7,548 bases of DNA, from NCBI GenBank assembly GCA_023249895.1, contig JAHFBS010000016.1:1-7548 (forward strand). The letters run 5' to 3'. The stretch comes from a bacterium (GTDB lineage Bacteria; Babelota; Babeliae; Babelales; RVW-14). The notes under the pieces are model-generated. The model made no database searches. It was not told the origin of the DNA and saw only the letters and a list, made by a program, of their open reading frames with translations. The translations under genes and the position numbers were made by a program. This document shows positions 1-6,394 of this stretch, in pieces. Positions within the stretch are counted from its first letter, which is position 1. Each line of letters begins with the position of its first letter.

Positions 1-1959
1 AATCCATTTGCATATCGCATTTTTGACGTGCTTGCGCATATCATTATTGGTGCGTTGATTTTTGCGATGCTATTGAGGCTTTTTTCGCGCGCACATACGA
101 TGACATTTGTGCATGATCATGCATTAGCGCTTGCAACAACAACGAGCATGCTTTTTTTGCTTCATCCAACACAAACGCAGACGGTGACATACATTACGCA
201 AATGCGTCTTGAAGGCCTTGAGATGCTCTTTGCCATGCTTATTATGACCTGCTTTGTCTATGCAGCGACAAGTGCATCTTCACGTATAAAACGATGTTTG
301 TATGCAATTTCGTTGGTTCTCATGGCGTTTGCCTGTGGTACTAAAGAAATTGTTGTTACTATTCCGCCCTTGCTTGTTGTGCTTGATTGGTTTTTTATTG
401 CTCAGGGCAACTGGCAGGATTTTAAGTCACGGCTGTGGGTGCATTGTGGCTATATTCTGATTCTGCTTGGTTTTTTGATTAAGTATGGTTATTTGCGATT
501 TGGCTTCTTGCGATCAATTTCTACGGTAATGGTGCGCAATAATCGTGGAAATATACTGACATCGTCAGCGTCGACCTATATTGATATATATCATTTTGCT
601 ATTTCGCAATTCAAAGTTTTGCTGCATTATCTGTGGATTTTTATATGGCCATTTGGGTTGAGTTTTGATTACGAGGTAAAACTTTCTTCCCATTGGTATA
701 GTGCTGATGTTTTGATTCCTGCGTATTGCATTGCGATGCTTATTGCTGGAGCTGTGTGGTTGTACTTTACCAAAAAACAGCATTTGGTTGTTTTTGGTTT
801 TGCTTGGTTTTTGATTGCCATGCTGCCACGAACAAGTATTTTTCCAACAACCGAACTTATTTGTGATTACAAAACATATCCAGCCTCATTGGGCATGATG
901 GTGCTTTTGGCCTCGTTAGCGCTTCAGGGCGTTTTGTATGTTATGCGGCAATGGTCGTTAACGTCGGAGCGTCAAAAAAGGGCGCTAGCAACAACAGCAT
1001 TATGTATGTGCTTTCTACTTGCTGGTGCGAGCAAAATGCGTACCTATGTGTGGGAATCTGAGCTTACTTTTTGGGCTGATGTTTTGACTAAGGCACCCAA
1101 AGCGCGTGTGTTTAACAATTATGCAGTTGCACTGTGGGATGCCGGCCGTCAGGAGGAAGCAATTGCCAATTTTAATGAGGCAATTAAGCGAGATGAAGGA
1201 TATGCAGAGCCGCATGTAAATTTGGGCACCATTTATCAAACGAAACATGATTTTGATCGTGCAATGTTTCATTATGCTCGTGCGCTTGATATTGGCGAGG
1301 CTCATCCGGAGTTATTTAATAATTTGGGCATGCTGCATTTTGATAATCAATCATGGGTTTCTGCTGAATATTGTTTAAAACGTGCGATAGAACTCAGACC
1401 TTTTTATAGCAAAACACATTGCAATCTTGGTCGCGTGTATCAGATGCTTAACAGAAGAGAAGATGCATTGCAGTGTTATGAAAATGCGCTCAAAGGCGAT
1501 GAGCCGACTGAAGAAATGTATTATTTGCATGGATCTTTATGTTTGGATATGGGGCTTGCGAGCAAAGCAATTGCGAGTCTTGAAAGGGTAAATAAAGATT
1601 ATCAAGATACGGCTTTTTTACTGGGCTGCTGTTATTACGGTATGCCAAATTATGCCAAAGCAAATGATTATTTGGCATACGCCTATCAAAAAGATCCGGG
1701 CAATAAAATATATGTCTATAACTATGCGCAGTCTTTGCTGAATTTAAGGAAATATGATCTTGCATTGCCTCTTTTTCAGCAATGTGGAATGGATATGCAA
1801 AGATTTCCTTATGCGCGCCTTCATATAGCAAAATGTTTGCACGGGCTTAATCGTAAACAAGAAGCTCAACAAACATTACACGCGCTTATTGCGGCAAAAC
1901 CAGATCAAAATGTTTTACAGGATGCTCGGCTTCTAGAAAAAGAGATTCGTACCGGGTAA
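1..1959 (+). CDS. TMTC/GT-C-like multi-pass membrane protein with C-terminal TPR domain, 5'-partial
   Basis: The frame is open from base 1. The residues before the GTG at 28 read NPFAYRIFD, and NPF-Y-x(n)-H is a typical segment of this family, so the GTG is an internal valine. Roughly 100 residues, including any GT-C acidic catalytic motif, should lie upstream. The first ~345 visible residues are hydrophobic helices and loops. They include an HPTQTQTVTYITQ segment (nt ~163-201), matching the family pattern HP-x-QTEAVTYI-x-QR, and a GTKEI...P loop (nt ~337-366). From nt 1102 to 1908 there are eight consecutive TPRs of 32-34 residues, most with the small-residue and aromatic pattern of the motif. 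Relatives are TPR-bearing membrane proteins resembling eukaryotic TMTC O-mannosyltransferases, which use lipid-linked mannose at the membrane. Glycosyltransferase activity is inferred only, since the catalytic end is missing. The PGI/PMI gene follows after 32 nt, probably in the same operon. Confidence 0.82.
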   Translation, partial: NPFAYRIFDVLAHIIIGALIFAMLLRLFSRAHTMTFVHDHALALATTTSMLFLLHPTQTQTVTYITQMRLEGLEMLFAMLIMTCFVYAATSASSRIKRCLYAISLVLMAFACGTKEIVVTIPPLLVVLDWFFIAQGNWQDFKSRLWVHCGYILILLGFLIKYGYLRFGFLRSISTVMVRNNRGNILTSSASTYIDIYHFAISQFKVLLHYLWIFIWPFGLSFDYEVKLSSHWYSADVLIPAYCIAMLIAGAVWLYFTKKQHLVVFGFAWFLIAMLPRTSIFPTTELICDYKTYPASLGMMVLLASLALQGVLYVMRQWSLTSERQKRALATTALCMCFLLAGASKMRTYVWESELTFWADVLTKAPKARVFNNYAVALWDAGRQEEAIANFNEAIKRDEGYAEPHVNLGTIYQTKHDFDRAMFHYARALDIGEAHPELFNNLGMLHFDNQSWVSAEYCLKRAIELRPFYSKTHCNLGRVYQMLNRREDALQCYENALKGDEPTEEMYYLHGSLCLDMGLASKAIASLERVNKDYQDTAFLLGCCYYGMPNYAKANDYLAYAYQKDPGNKIYVYNYAQSLLNLRKYDLALPLFQQCGMDMQRFPYARLHIAKCLHGLNRKQEAQQTLHALIAAKPDQNVLQDARLLEKEIRTG

Positions 1960-1981
1960 TATTCTTTCATTTCTAACATTC

Positions 1982-1987
1982 AGGAGG
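1982..1987 (+). promoter_or_regulatory. Consensus Shine-Dalgarno AGGAGG for the PGI/PMI gene
   Basis: A perfect AGGAGG lies 4 nt before the first ATG (1992) and 7 nt before the immediately following in-frame ATG (1995). The spacing slightly favours 1995, which would shorten the protein by one residue. Confidence 0.8.
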
Positions 1988-1991
1988 CACT

Positions 1992-3002
1992 ATGATGCTC
2001 AAAGAGCTCAGCATGTGGGCGGAAAAACTCAAAGAAGGCGTACAACTTTCCCATAGTTTTTATGAAGATTATGGAGCTGGACTGCCTAAACACATCAAAA
2101 AGATTGCCTTTGTTGGCATGGGTGGCTCCGGGGTTGCAGGAAGAATTATCAAGACGTTTTTAGATCGCAAGCCCGGTATTACCACGTTCATTGTTGATTC
2201 ACCTATTGTTCCTGCTGGTATTGATACACAAACGCTTGCTATTGTGGTGAGCTATTCAGGCCAGACGTGGGAAACCTTGGATGTTCTTGATGAACTTACT
2301 CAGAAATTTATTCCAACCATAGTAATTGCTGGTGGCGGAGCCGCCATTCAAAAGGCAGAACTTAAAGATCTTCCCTTTGTTCTTTTGCCCAAAAGCATTG
2401 CCCCTCGAGCGGCATTAGGTCATTTTTTAGGCTTTTTTGCAGGACTTTTTGAGTTGATGGGAATTCTGAATGGCGCAAGCAAGACTCAACAGTGGATCAA
2501 ACAGGCAGAAACGTATGTGCCAGCCTTTGTTGAAGCGAGCTTTTTTAAAGATTTTTTGAGCATTGTTAATGGTGCTGATTTCTTCCATGTATGGGGCGTT
2601 GGCGGGGATAGCGGAGCTTGCGCCTATAGGGCGGCAACGCAGTTTAATGAGAATGGTAAGGTTCAGGCCGTTTATAGCGAATTTCCCGAACTGTGCCATA
2701 ATCTTTTAGCAAGCATTGAATACACCAAAATGACCACTATGGCGGTCTTTTTCTATTCAGATTTTTTGCCAGCTCACCTTGATGTCGCTATCCAAGCAAC
2801 ATCTGAGGTTTTGAAGGAAAATGGGGTCATTCTTTACAAAACGCCTGTTTTTGGGGATACTTTCGAAAGTCAGCTCTTTACCATGATTTTGTGGGCAGAT
2901 TTTGCCTCGTACCACCTTGGTAAAGCGCGGGGGGTCGATATTGAGCATGTTAAGCTCGTCGAGGAACTAAAAAAACGGCATAAGGCAAAAGGCATAAAAT
3001 AG
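1992..3002 (+). CDS. Bifunctional phosphoglucose/phosphomannose isomerase (SIS fold)
   Basis: This cytoplasmic enzyme should interconvert glucose-6-P and fructose-6-P, and mannose-6-P and fructose-6-P, linking glycolysis to mannose activation. At 336 residues it is normal for the family. The N-terminal SIS domain has the glycine-rich GMGGSG (42-47) and the phosphate-binding SYSGQT (87-92). The signature PRAALG (138-143) supplies Arg139. NENGK (219-223) carries Glu220, the likely catalytic base, and His236 lies in FPELCHN. The C-terminal VEELKKR places Lys327 near the expected active-site lysine. The equivalents in the Pyrobaculum enzyme, from memory, are Arg135, Glu203, His219 and Lys298. The start may be 1992 or 1995. 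The stop is TAG. The gene lies between the TPR membrane protein and rpmE, 14 nt before rpmE. A monofunctional PGI of the usual bacterial type is excluded by the motifs; dual specificity is inferred from the family. Confidence 0.92.
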   Translation: MMLKELSMWAEKLKEGVQLSHSFYEDYGAGLPKHIKKIAFVGMGGSGVAGRIIKTFLDRKPGITTFIVDSPIVPAGIDTQTLAIVVSYSGQTWETLDVLDELTQKFIPTIVIAGGGAAIQKAELKDLPFVLLPKSIAPRAALGHFLGFFAGLFELMGILNGASKTQQWIKQAETYVPAFVEASFFKDFLSIVNGADFFHVWGVGGDSGACAYRAATQFNENGKVQAVYSEFPELCHNLLASIEYTKMTTMAVFFYSDFLPAHLDVAIQATSEVLKENGVILYKTPVFGDTFESQLFTMILWADFASYHLGKARGVDIEHVKLVEELKKRHKAKGIK

Positions 3003-3016
3003 AGGCTTATTGAATT

Positions 3017-3241
3017 ATGAAAAAAGATTTACATCCAAAGATTCACGAGGTTACTGCTCGTTGTGCTTGCGGAAATTCATTTGAAACAATTTCTACTCAG
3101 CCACGTATTGAAGTAGACATTTGTTCAGGATGTCATCCTCTTTTTACTGGCCAACAGAAGTTTGTTGATACCGCTGGCCGTATTGAAAAATTCCAAGCTC
3201 GTTACAATGCTACCAAGGCAGACAAACAGAAGAAAAAGTAA
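3017..3241 (+). CDS. rpmE: 50S ribosomal protein L31, zinc-binding (C+) type
   Basis: L31 bridges the large and small ribosomal subunits. The 74-residue product has the family start [12 protein letters not shown]. It carries the four-cysteine zinc site of the C+ form, Cys16 and Cys18 (RCACGN) with Cys36 and Cys39 (ICSGCHP), followed by the conserved [20 protein letters not shown] region (40-59). The tail is lysine-rich, as usual. A GAGG at 3002-3005, overlapping the upstream TAG stop, is the only Shine-Dalgarno candidate and sits a rather long 11 nt from the ATG, so translational coupling to the isomerase gene is plausible. It is the last gene of its transcription unit, with a strong stem-loop 18 nt after the stop. 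Keeping all four cysteines means it should be the zinc-dependent paralogue; no zinc-free copy is visible here. Confidence 0.97.
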   Translation: MKKDLHPKIHEVTARCACGNSFETISTQPRIEVDICSGCHPLFTGQQKFVDTAGRIEKFQARYNATKADKQKKK

Positions 3242-3258
3242 CGCTTTACAAAAGTTGT

Positions 3259-3308
3259 TAAGGGCGTATTTTGATGACAAATATATCAAAGTACGCCCTT
3301 ATTATTTA
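3259..3308 (+). terminator. Stem-loop terminator after rpmE
   Basis: Bases 3259-3275 pair with 3285-3301: 17 bp with a single G-U wobble, GC-rich toward the base (AAGGGCG/CGCCCTT), around a 9-nt loop. A T-rich but interrupted tract (TTATTTAT) follows. Position just after rpmE and 41 nt before prfA fits the end of the first operon. The imperfect U tract leaves termination efficiency uncertain. Confidence 0.8.
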
Positions 3309-3341
3309 TAGGACTGCCACTCACCACAAACGGGATTGTTT

Positions 3342-4415
3342 ATGATTAATTGGGAACTTTTACAGCAAGAGTATGATCAACTGATTCAACGTCTTGTTGA
3401 TTCGGGGCTTGATCAACGTACGCGTGCAAATATGCAAAAACGCGCATCACAAATTGCAGAAGTTTTGACGTTGCATAAACAAATCACTGAATGTGATCAA
3501 ACTATTGCTGAATGCGAGCAACAGCGTGAAAAAGAAGATGGCGAGCTTCGCGATCTTTATACGCAAGAAATAAGCGAATGCCAGATTAAAAAAACCGATC
3601 TTGATCATCAGCTTGAAGATATTTTGTACCCCTCAGATCCTCAGGATGATCGTTCGGTATTTATTGAAATCCGTGCGGGGGCTGGTGGCCAAGAAGCAGC
3701 GCTTTTTGCGGTCGATCTTTTTAAAATGTATTCCAATTATGCGCTGGCTAAAAATTGGCAAGTTTCGGTGGTTGAAGATACCGTTACAGATCTTGGCGGT
3801 TTTAAAGAATTAATTATGCACATTCGTGGTAGAGGGGTATATAAATATCTTAAGTTTGAATCCGGCGTGCATCGCGTTCAGCGTGTCCCTAAAACTGAGG
3901 GAGCGGGAAGAATTCATACATCAACGGTTACCGTAGTGGTGCTCCCCGAACTTGACGATCGCGAAGTGACTATCAACCAGAATGATCTGCGTATTGATAC
4001 GTATCGTGCCGGTGGCGCTGGCGGTCAGCACGTCAATAAAACCGATTCTGCAGTACGTCTTACGCATATTCCTACTGGCCTTGTGGTAACGTGTCAGGAC
4101 GAACGTTCGCAAATCAAAAACAGGCAAAAAGCAATGAAGATACTTCAAGCGCGTCTTATAACGCTTGAAAAAGAACGCAAAGAGGCTGAGTTGAGTGCTA
4201 CGCGTAAGCAGCAGGTCGGCTCAGGTGAACGCGCTGAAAAAATTAGAACTTATAACTTTCCCCAAAATCGCATTAGCGATCATCGTATTGATCTAACGCT
4301 CAAAAAACTTGATATGGTGATGCAAGGTGATCTTGATGACCTTGTCATGCCACTTATCGATTGGGATCGTGTCGAGCGTAAGGCAAAAAGCACACTTGAT
4401 GCGGAACAAAATTAA
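3342..4415 (+). CDS. prfA: Peptide chain release factor 1
   Basis: RF1 reads UAA and UAG stop codons in the ribosomal A site and triggers peptide release. I place the start at ATG 3342 (357 residues), with GGGA at 3332-3335 six bases upstream. The in-frame TTG at 3336 lies too close to that site and would only add two residues. An N-terminal coiled-coil domain (1-~95) precedes the conserved [13 protein letters not shown] segment (111-123). The codon-recognition tripeptide is PKT (183-185) within [17 protein letters not shown]; this PxT form marks RF1, whereas RF2 has SPF. The catalytic GGQ is at 227-229 in [15 protein letters not shown], and the C-terminal domain is complete. Length matches the E. 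coli protein (360). It stands alone after the rpmE terminator. The methyltransferase gene prmC, often next, is absent; an ankyrin gene converges from the other strand instead. The TAG stop of the isomerase gene shows that an RF1-dependent codon is in use. Confidence 0.97.
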   Translation: MINWELLQQEYDQLIQRLVDSGLDQRTRANMQKRASQIAEVLTLHKQITECDQTIAECEQQREKEDGELRDLYTQEISECQIKKTDLDHQLEDILYPSDPQDDRSVFIEIRAGAGGQEAALFAVDLFKMYSNYALAKNWQVSVVEDTVTDLGGFKELIMHIRGRGVYKYLKFESGVHRVQRVPKTEGAGRIHTSTVTVVVLPELDDREVTINQNDLRIDTYRAGGAGGQHVNKTDSAVRLTHIPTGLVVTCQDERSQIKNRQKAMKILQARLITLEKERKEAELSATRKQQVGSGERAEKIRTYNFPQNRISDHRIDLTLKKLDMVMQGDLDDLVMPLIDWDRVERKAKSTLDAEQN

Positions 4416-4429
4416 CATCAAATTGCTCT

Positions 4430-5038
4430 TTACTCTTCATAAACAAATGTTGGGATCAACTTGCAGATCTCTTCTGGTGCTTGCATCCAGGTATCGTGAA
4501 GCATTCGTTGGTAGTTTTCAAGTAATGTTTTATGCGCATATTTGAGCAGCGAAACTATATGCCCTTTGTCACTTGCTAAGGCTAAGGTTAAAGCCGTTCC
4601 GTCGTTTGTGTTACGAAGTGTGATATCTGCGCCGGCATCAATGAGCATGGTGCATATTTCATAGTTACCATATTTTGCGGCAATCATCAGAGGCGTGAAG
4701 CCTTCAGCATTCTGGGCATCGACATTTGCGTGAGCTTGGATAAGAAGTTTGACATAGTCTGAACGGTGAACCAAGCATCCAGCAAACACAGCTTTGAGTA
4801 AGGGACTATTGCCTTCTTGATCAACAATATCAACATTTGCTTTCGCCTCGATGAGTTTGCAACATTCGTCTATTTTGATTGGGTTGTAAGGGAATTTAAA
4901 CGAGAATTGATCGATCAACCCCAATAACTGTTGTCCCTTTTTGTCAGCGACGTTCATGCCGTATATGTGGAATATTTGAAATACAACACAGCCGTATATG
5001 ACAAGATGGAATAACGATAGATTCGTGACTTTTTTCAT
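4430..5038 (-). CDS. Exported ankyrin-repeat protein
   Basis: This 202-residue protein starts at ATG 5036-5038 with an excellent AGGAAGGA site 7 nt upstream. Residues 1-28 (MKK, then a hydrophobic run to about IYG) resemble a Sec signal peptide or a signal anchor. After a linker comes a degenerate ankyrin half-repeat (~58-74). Full repeats follow at ~75-110 (GNSPLLKAV ... ANVDAQN), ~112-143 (EGFTPLMIAAKYGN ... GADITLRN) and ~146-170 (DGTALTLALASDKGH). Repeat 1 carries about 4 extra residues (CLVHRSDY) between its helices. The C-terminus is a helical, non-repeat stretch ending FVYEE. Ankyrin repeats bind proteins, and host-associated bacteria often deploy them as effectors; the partner here is unknown. 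It is convergent with prfA (14 nt between stops) and divergent from the nucleoside transporter. No enzymatic domain is visible. Confidence 0.9.
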   Translation of the reverse strand: MKKVTNLSLFHLVIYGCVVFQIFHIYGMNVADKKGQQLLGLIDQFSFKFPYNPIKIDECCKLIEAKANVDIVDQEGNSPLLKAVFAGCLVHRSDYVKLLIQAHANVDAQNAEGFTPLMIAAKYGNYEICTMLIDAGADITLRNTNDGTALTLALASDKGHIVSLLKYAHKTLLENYQRMLHDTWMQAPEEICKLIPTFVYEE

Positions 5039-5045
5039 TTTTAAT

Positions 5046-5053
5046 TCCTTCCT
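5046..5053 (-). promoter_or_regulatory. Shine-Dalgarno AGGAAGGA of the ankyrin gene
   Basis: On the minus strand AGGAAGGA lies 7 nt before ATG 5036-5038. This fixes the start so that the hydrophobic N-terminus is translated. Confidence 0.8.
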
Positions 5054-5124
5054 GATTTTCTTCTCACGCTTTCTCTTTTTTCCGGGTATATTCGTACGAG
5101 TTTTTATTGTAAGTTTTTTATCAA

Positions 5125-5131
5125 GAAAGGG
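5125..5131 (+). promoter_or_regulatory. Shine-Dalgarno GAAAGGG deciding the GTG start of the transporter
   Basis: GAAAGGG sits 6 nt before GTG 5138. The nearer ATG at 5133 is out of frame and hits a stop after five codons. The same GAAAGGG-N6-start arrangement occurs before the gene at 6395. Confidence 0.75.
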
Positions 5132-5137
5132 TATGGC

Positions 5138-6367
5138 GTGTTTTTTTTAATTGAATGGCTTTTGCGGGACAATCATTATCTAAGCATTTTGGGAATATGT
5201 GCAATTTTAGGTGTTGCCTATCTTTTTTCTGCACATCGCAAACTTATCAAAATCAAGCTTATTGCAATTGCTCTTTTTCTTCAGGCGGTTCTTGGCCTTT
5301 TTATTCTCAAAACGGGTGTTGGCCAAAATATTTTTGCCGCTGTTTCTCGCGGCGTTGAAGCAATTTATAAATTTGCCGATCAAGGCTGTTCGTTTGTTTT
5401 TGGAAGTCTTGCAAATCCAAGTGGCCCTTGGGGATTTGTGTTTGCAATCAAAGTATTGCCAATTATTATCTTTTTTGGCGCGCTTATGTCGCTGCTTTTT
5501 CATCTTGGGGTTGTACAACTTTTGGTTAAGGGCGTTGCCTATGCAATCCGTCCCTTGCTGGGAACTTCGGGCGCTGAAACGCTGTCGGTTGCTGCCAATA
5601 GTATGCTCGGACAAACCGAAGCGCCACTTCTTATCAAAAATTATCTTGGCCGTATGACCGATTCAGAAATGACAACGGTCATGGTAAGCGGTATGGCGCA
5701 CTTAAGCGGTTCGATATTGGCCGTCTACGGACTTATGGGTGTGCCGATTATGCATATGCTTTCAGCAAGCATTATGGCAATTCCCGGTGCAATTTTGATT
5801 GCAAAAATGTTAACGCCTGAAACTAAAACACCAGAGACGATGGGCGGGGAAATGGTTGAAATTCCTCGTGATACCAAAAACGTGTTGGATGCTATTTCTT
5901 CAGGAACTTCTGATGGATTACGCCTTGCGGTAAATATTGCAGCGATGCTGGTAGCGTTTATTAGTTTGATGGCATTAGTTGATGCACTTCTTAGCGGACT
6001 TTCGGGCGGCTGGCTCACGCTTAATGTTATCTTTGCAAAACTCTTTTATGGTGTGGCATATCTTATTGGTATTCCTGCTTCAGATTGCCAAGCTGCTGGT
6101 ACGTTGTTGGGACAAAAGTTGGTCATCAATGAATTTGTTGCTTATGGCAACATGGTTAAGACGGCTCTTACGCCACGTACTGTTTCAATTTTGACGTATG
6201 CTCTTGCAGGATTTTCAAACTTTTCGTGCATTGGTATTCAGATTGGTGGTATTGGTGCCATTTGCCCATCCAAGCGCGAAACGCTTACTAAGCTTGGCAT
6301 GCGCGCATTGCTTGGCGGTACATTGACCAATTTACTTAATGCTGCAATTGCAAGTCTTTTTATATAA
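5138..6367 (+). CDS. nupC: Concentrative nucleoside transporter (CNT/NupC family)
   Basis: This inner-membrane carrier should import nucleosides driven by an ion gradient. The 409-residue length matches the family (about 400-418 in E. coli NupC and Vibrio vcCNT). Domain order is an N-terminal helical part (~14-60), a central gate segment (~100-225), a polar loop (~227-248) and a C-terminal transport core (~255-409). Substrate-site motifs are clear: GQTEAP (158-163), matching Gln154-Thr155-Glu156 of vcCNT; KLVINEFVAY with Glu332; and GFSNFSC (358-364) with Phe359 and Asn361. Two positions look unusual: Cys364 where vcCNT has ribose-contacting Ser371, and His188 where the sodium-site Ser183 is expected. 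Residue equivalences are from memory and need alignment. The GTG start at 5138 is supported by its Shine-Dalgarno. It is followed after 27 nt by the exported unknown. Its presence fits nucleoside salvage. The symbol is given at family level only; exact substrates and coupling ion are unknown. Confidence 0.93.
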   Translation: MFFLIEWLLRDNHYLSILGICAILGVAYLFSAHRKLIKIKLIAIALFLQAVLGLFILKTGVGQNIFAAVSRGVEAIYKFADQGCSFVFGSLANPSGPWGFVFAIKVLPIIIFFGALMSLLFHLGVVQLLVKGVAYAIRPLLGTSGAETLSVAANSMLGQTEAPLLIKNYLGRMTDSEMTTVMVSGMAHLSGSILAVYGLMGVPIMHMLSASIMAIPGAILIAKMLTPETKTPETMGGEMVEIPRDTKNVLDAISSGTSDGLRLAVNIAAMLVAFISLMALVDALLSGLSGGWLTLNVIFAKLFYGVAYLIGIPASDCQAAGTLLGQKLVINEFVAYGNMVKTALTPRTVSILTYALAGFSNFSCIGIQIGGIGAICPSKRETLTKLGMRALLGGTLTNLLNAAIASLFI

Positions 6368-6381
6368 AAAGACAGAAAAAT

Positions 6382-6388
6382 GAAAGGG
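6382..6388 (+). promoter_or_regulatory. Shine-Dalgarno GAAAGGG deciding the start at 6395
   Basis: GAAAGGG is 6 nt before ATG 6395. The upstream in-frame ATG at 6380 overlaps the ribosome-binding site and has only A-rich sequence before it, so 6395 is preferred. Confidence 0.75.
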
Positions 6389-6394
6389 TTATCC

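Larger units (their letters stand above)
5039..5137. promoter_or_regulatory. Divergent intergenic region between ankyrin gene and nucleoside transporter
   Basis: This 99-bp gap must drive both flanking genes unless they are read through. On the minus strand CTTACA (5113-5108), 17 nt, then TATACC (5090-5085) is a moderate sigma70-like match, placing a start near 5078. On the plus strand TATATT (5087-5092) could be a -10 box, but no good -35 precedes it. The two candidates share the TATA core, and a TCGTACGA palindrome (5092-5099) lies alongside. All are weak matches; no riboswitch-like structure is evident. Confidence 0.35.

Noticed and set aside
28..30. GTG as the start codon of the first gene
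   Set aside because: The frame is open to base 1 and the upstream residues NPFAYRIFD fit the family, so this is an internal valine and the true start is off the window.
1490..1831. Minus-strand open frame of 113 codons within the TPR region
   Set aside because: It lies entirely inside a well-supported gene, lacks family features and has no convincing ribosome-binding site; it is a shadow frame.
3336..3338. TTG start for prfA
   Set aside because: ATG 3342, six bases after GGGA, has correct spacing and gives the usual RF1 N-terminus. The TTG directly abuts the Shine-Dalgarno.
5207..5657. Long open frames on both strands inside the transporter gene (5207-5614 minus, 5211-5657 plus)
   Set aside because: The transporter frame carries all the conserved motifs. 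The alternatives have unnatural compositions and no ribosome-binding sites.
6380..6382. ATG start for the exported unknown
   Set aside because: It has no Shine-Dalgarno, and its codons overlap the GAAAGGG that properly serves ATG 6395. The shorter form gives a cleaner signal peptide.
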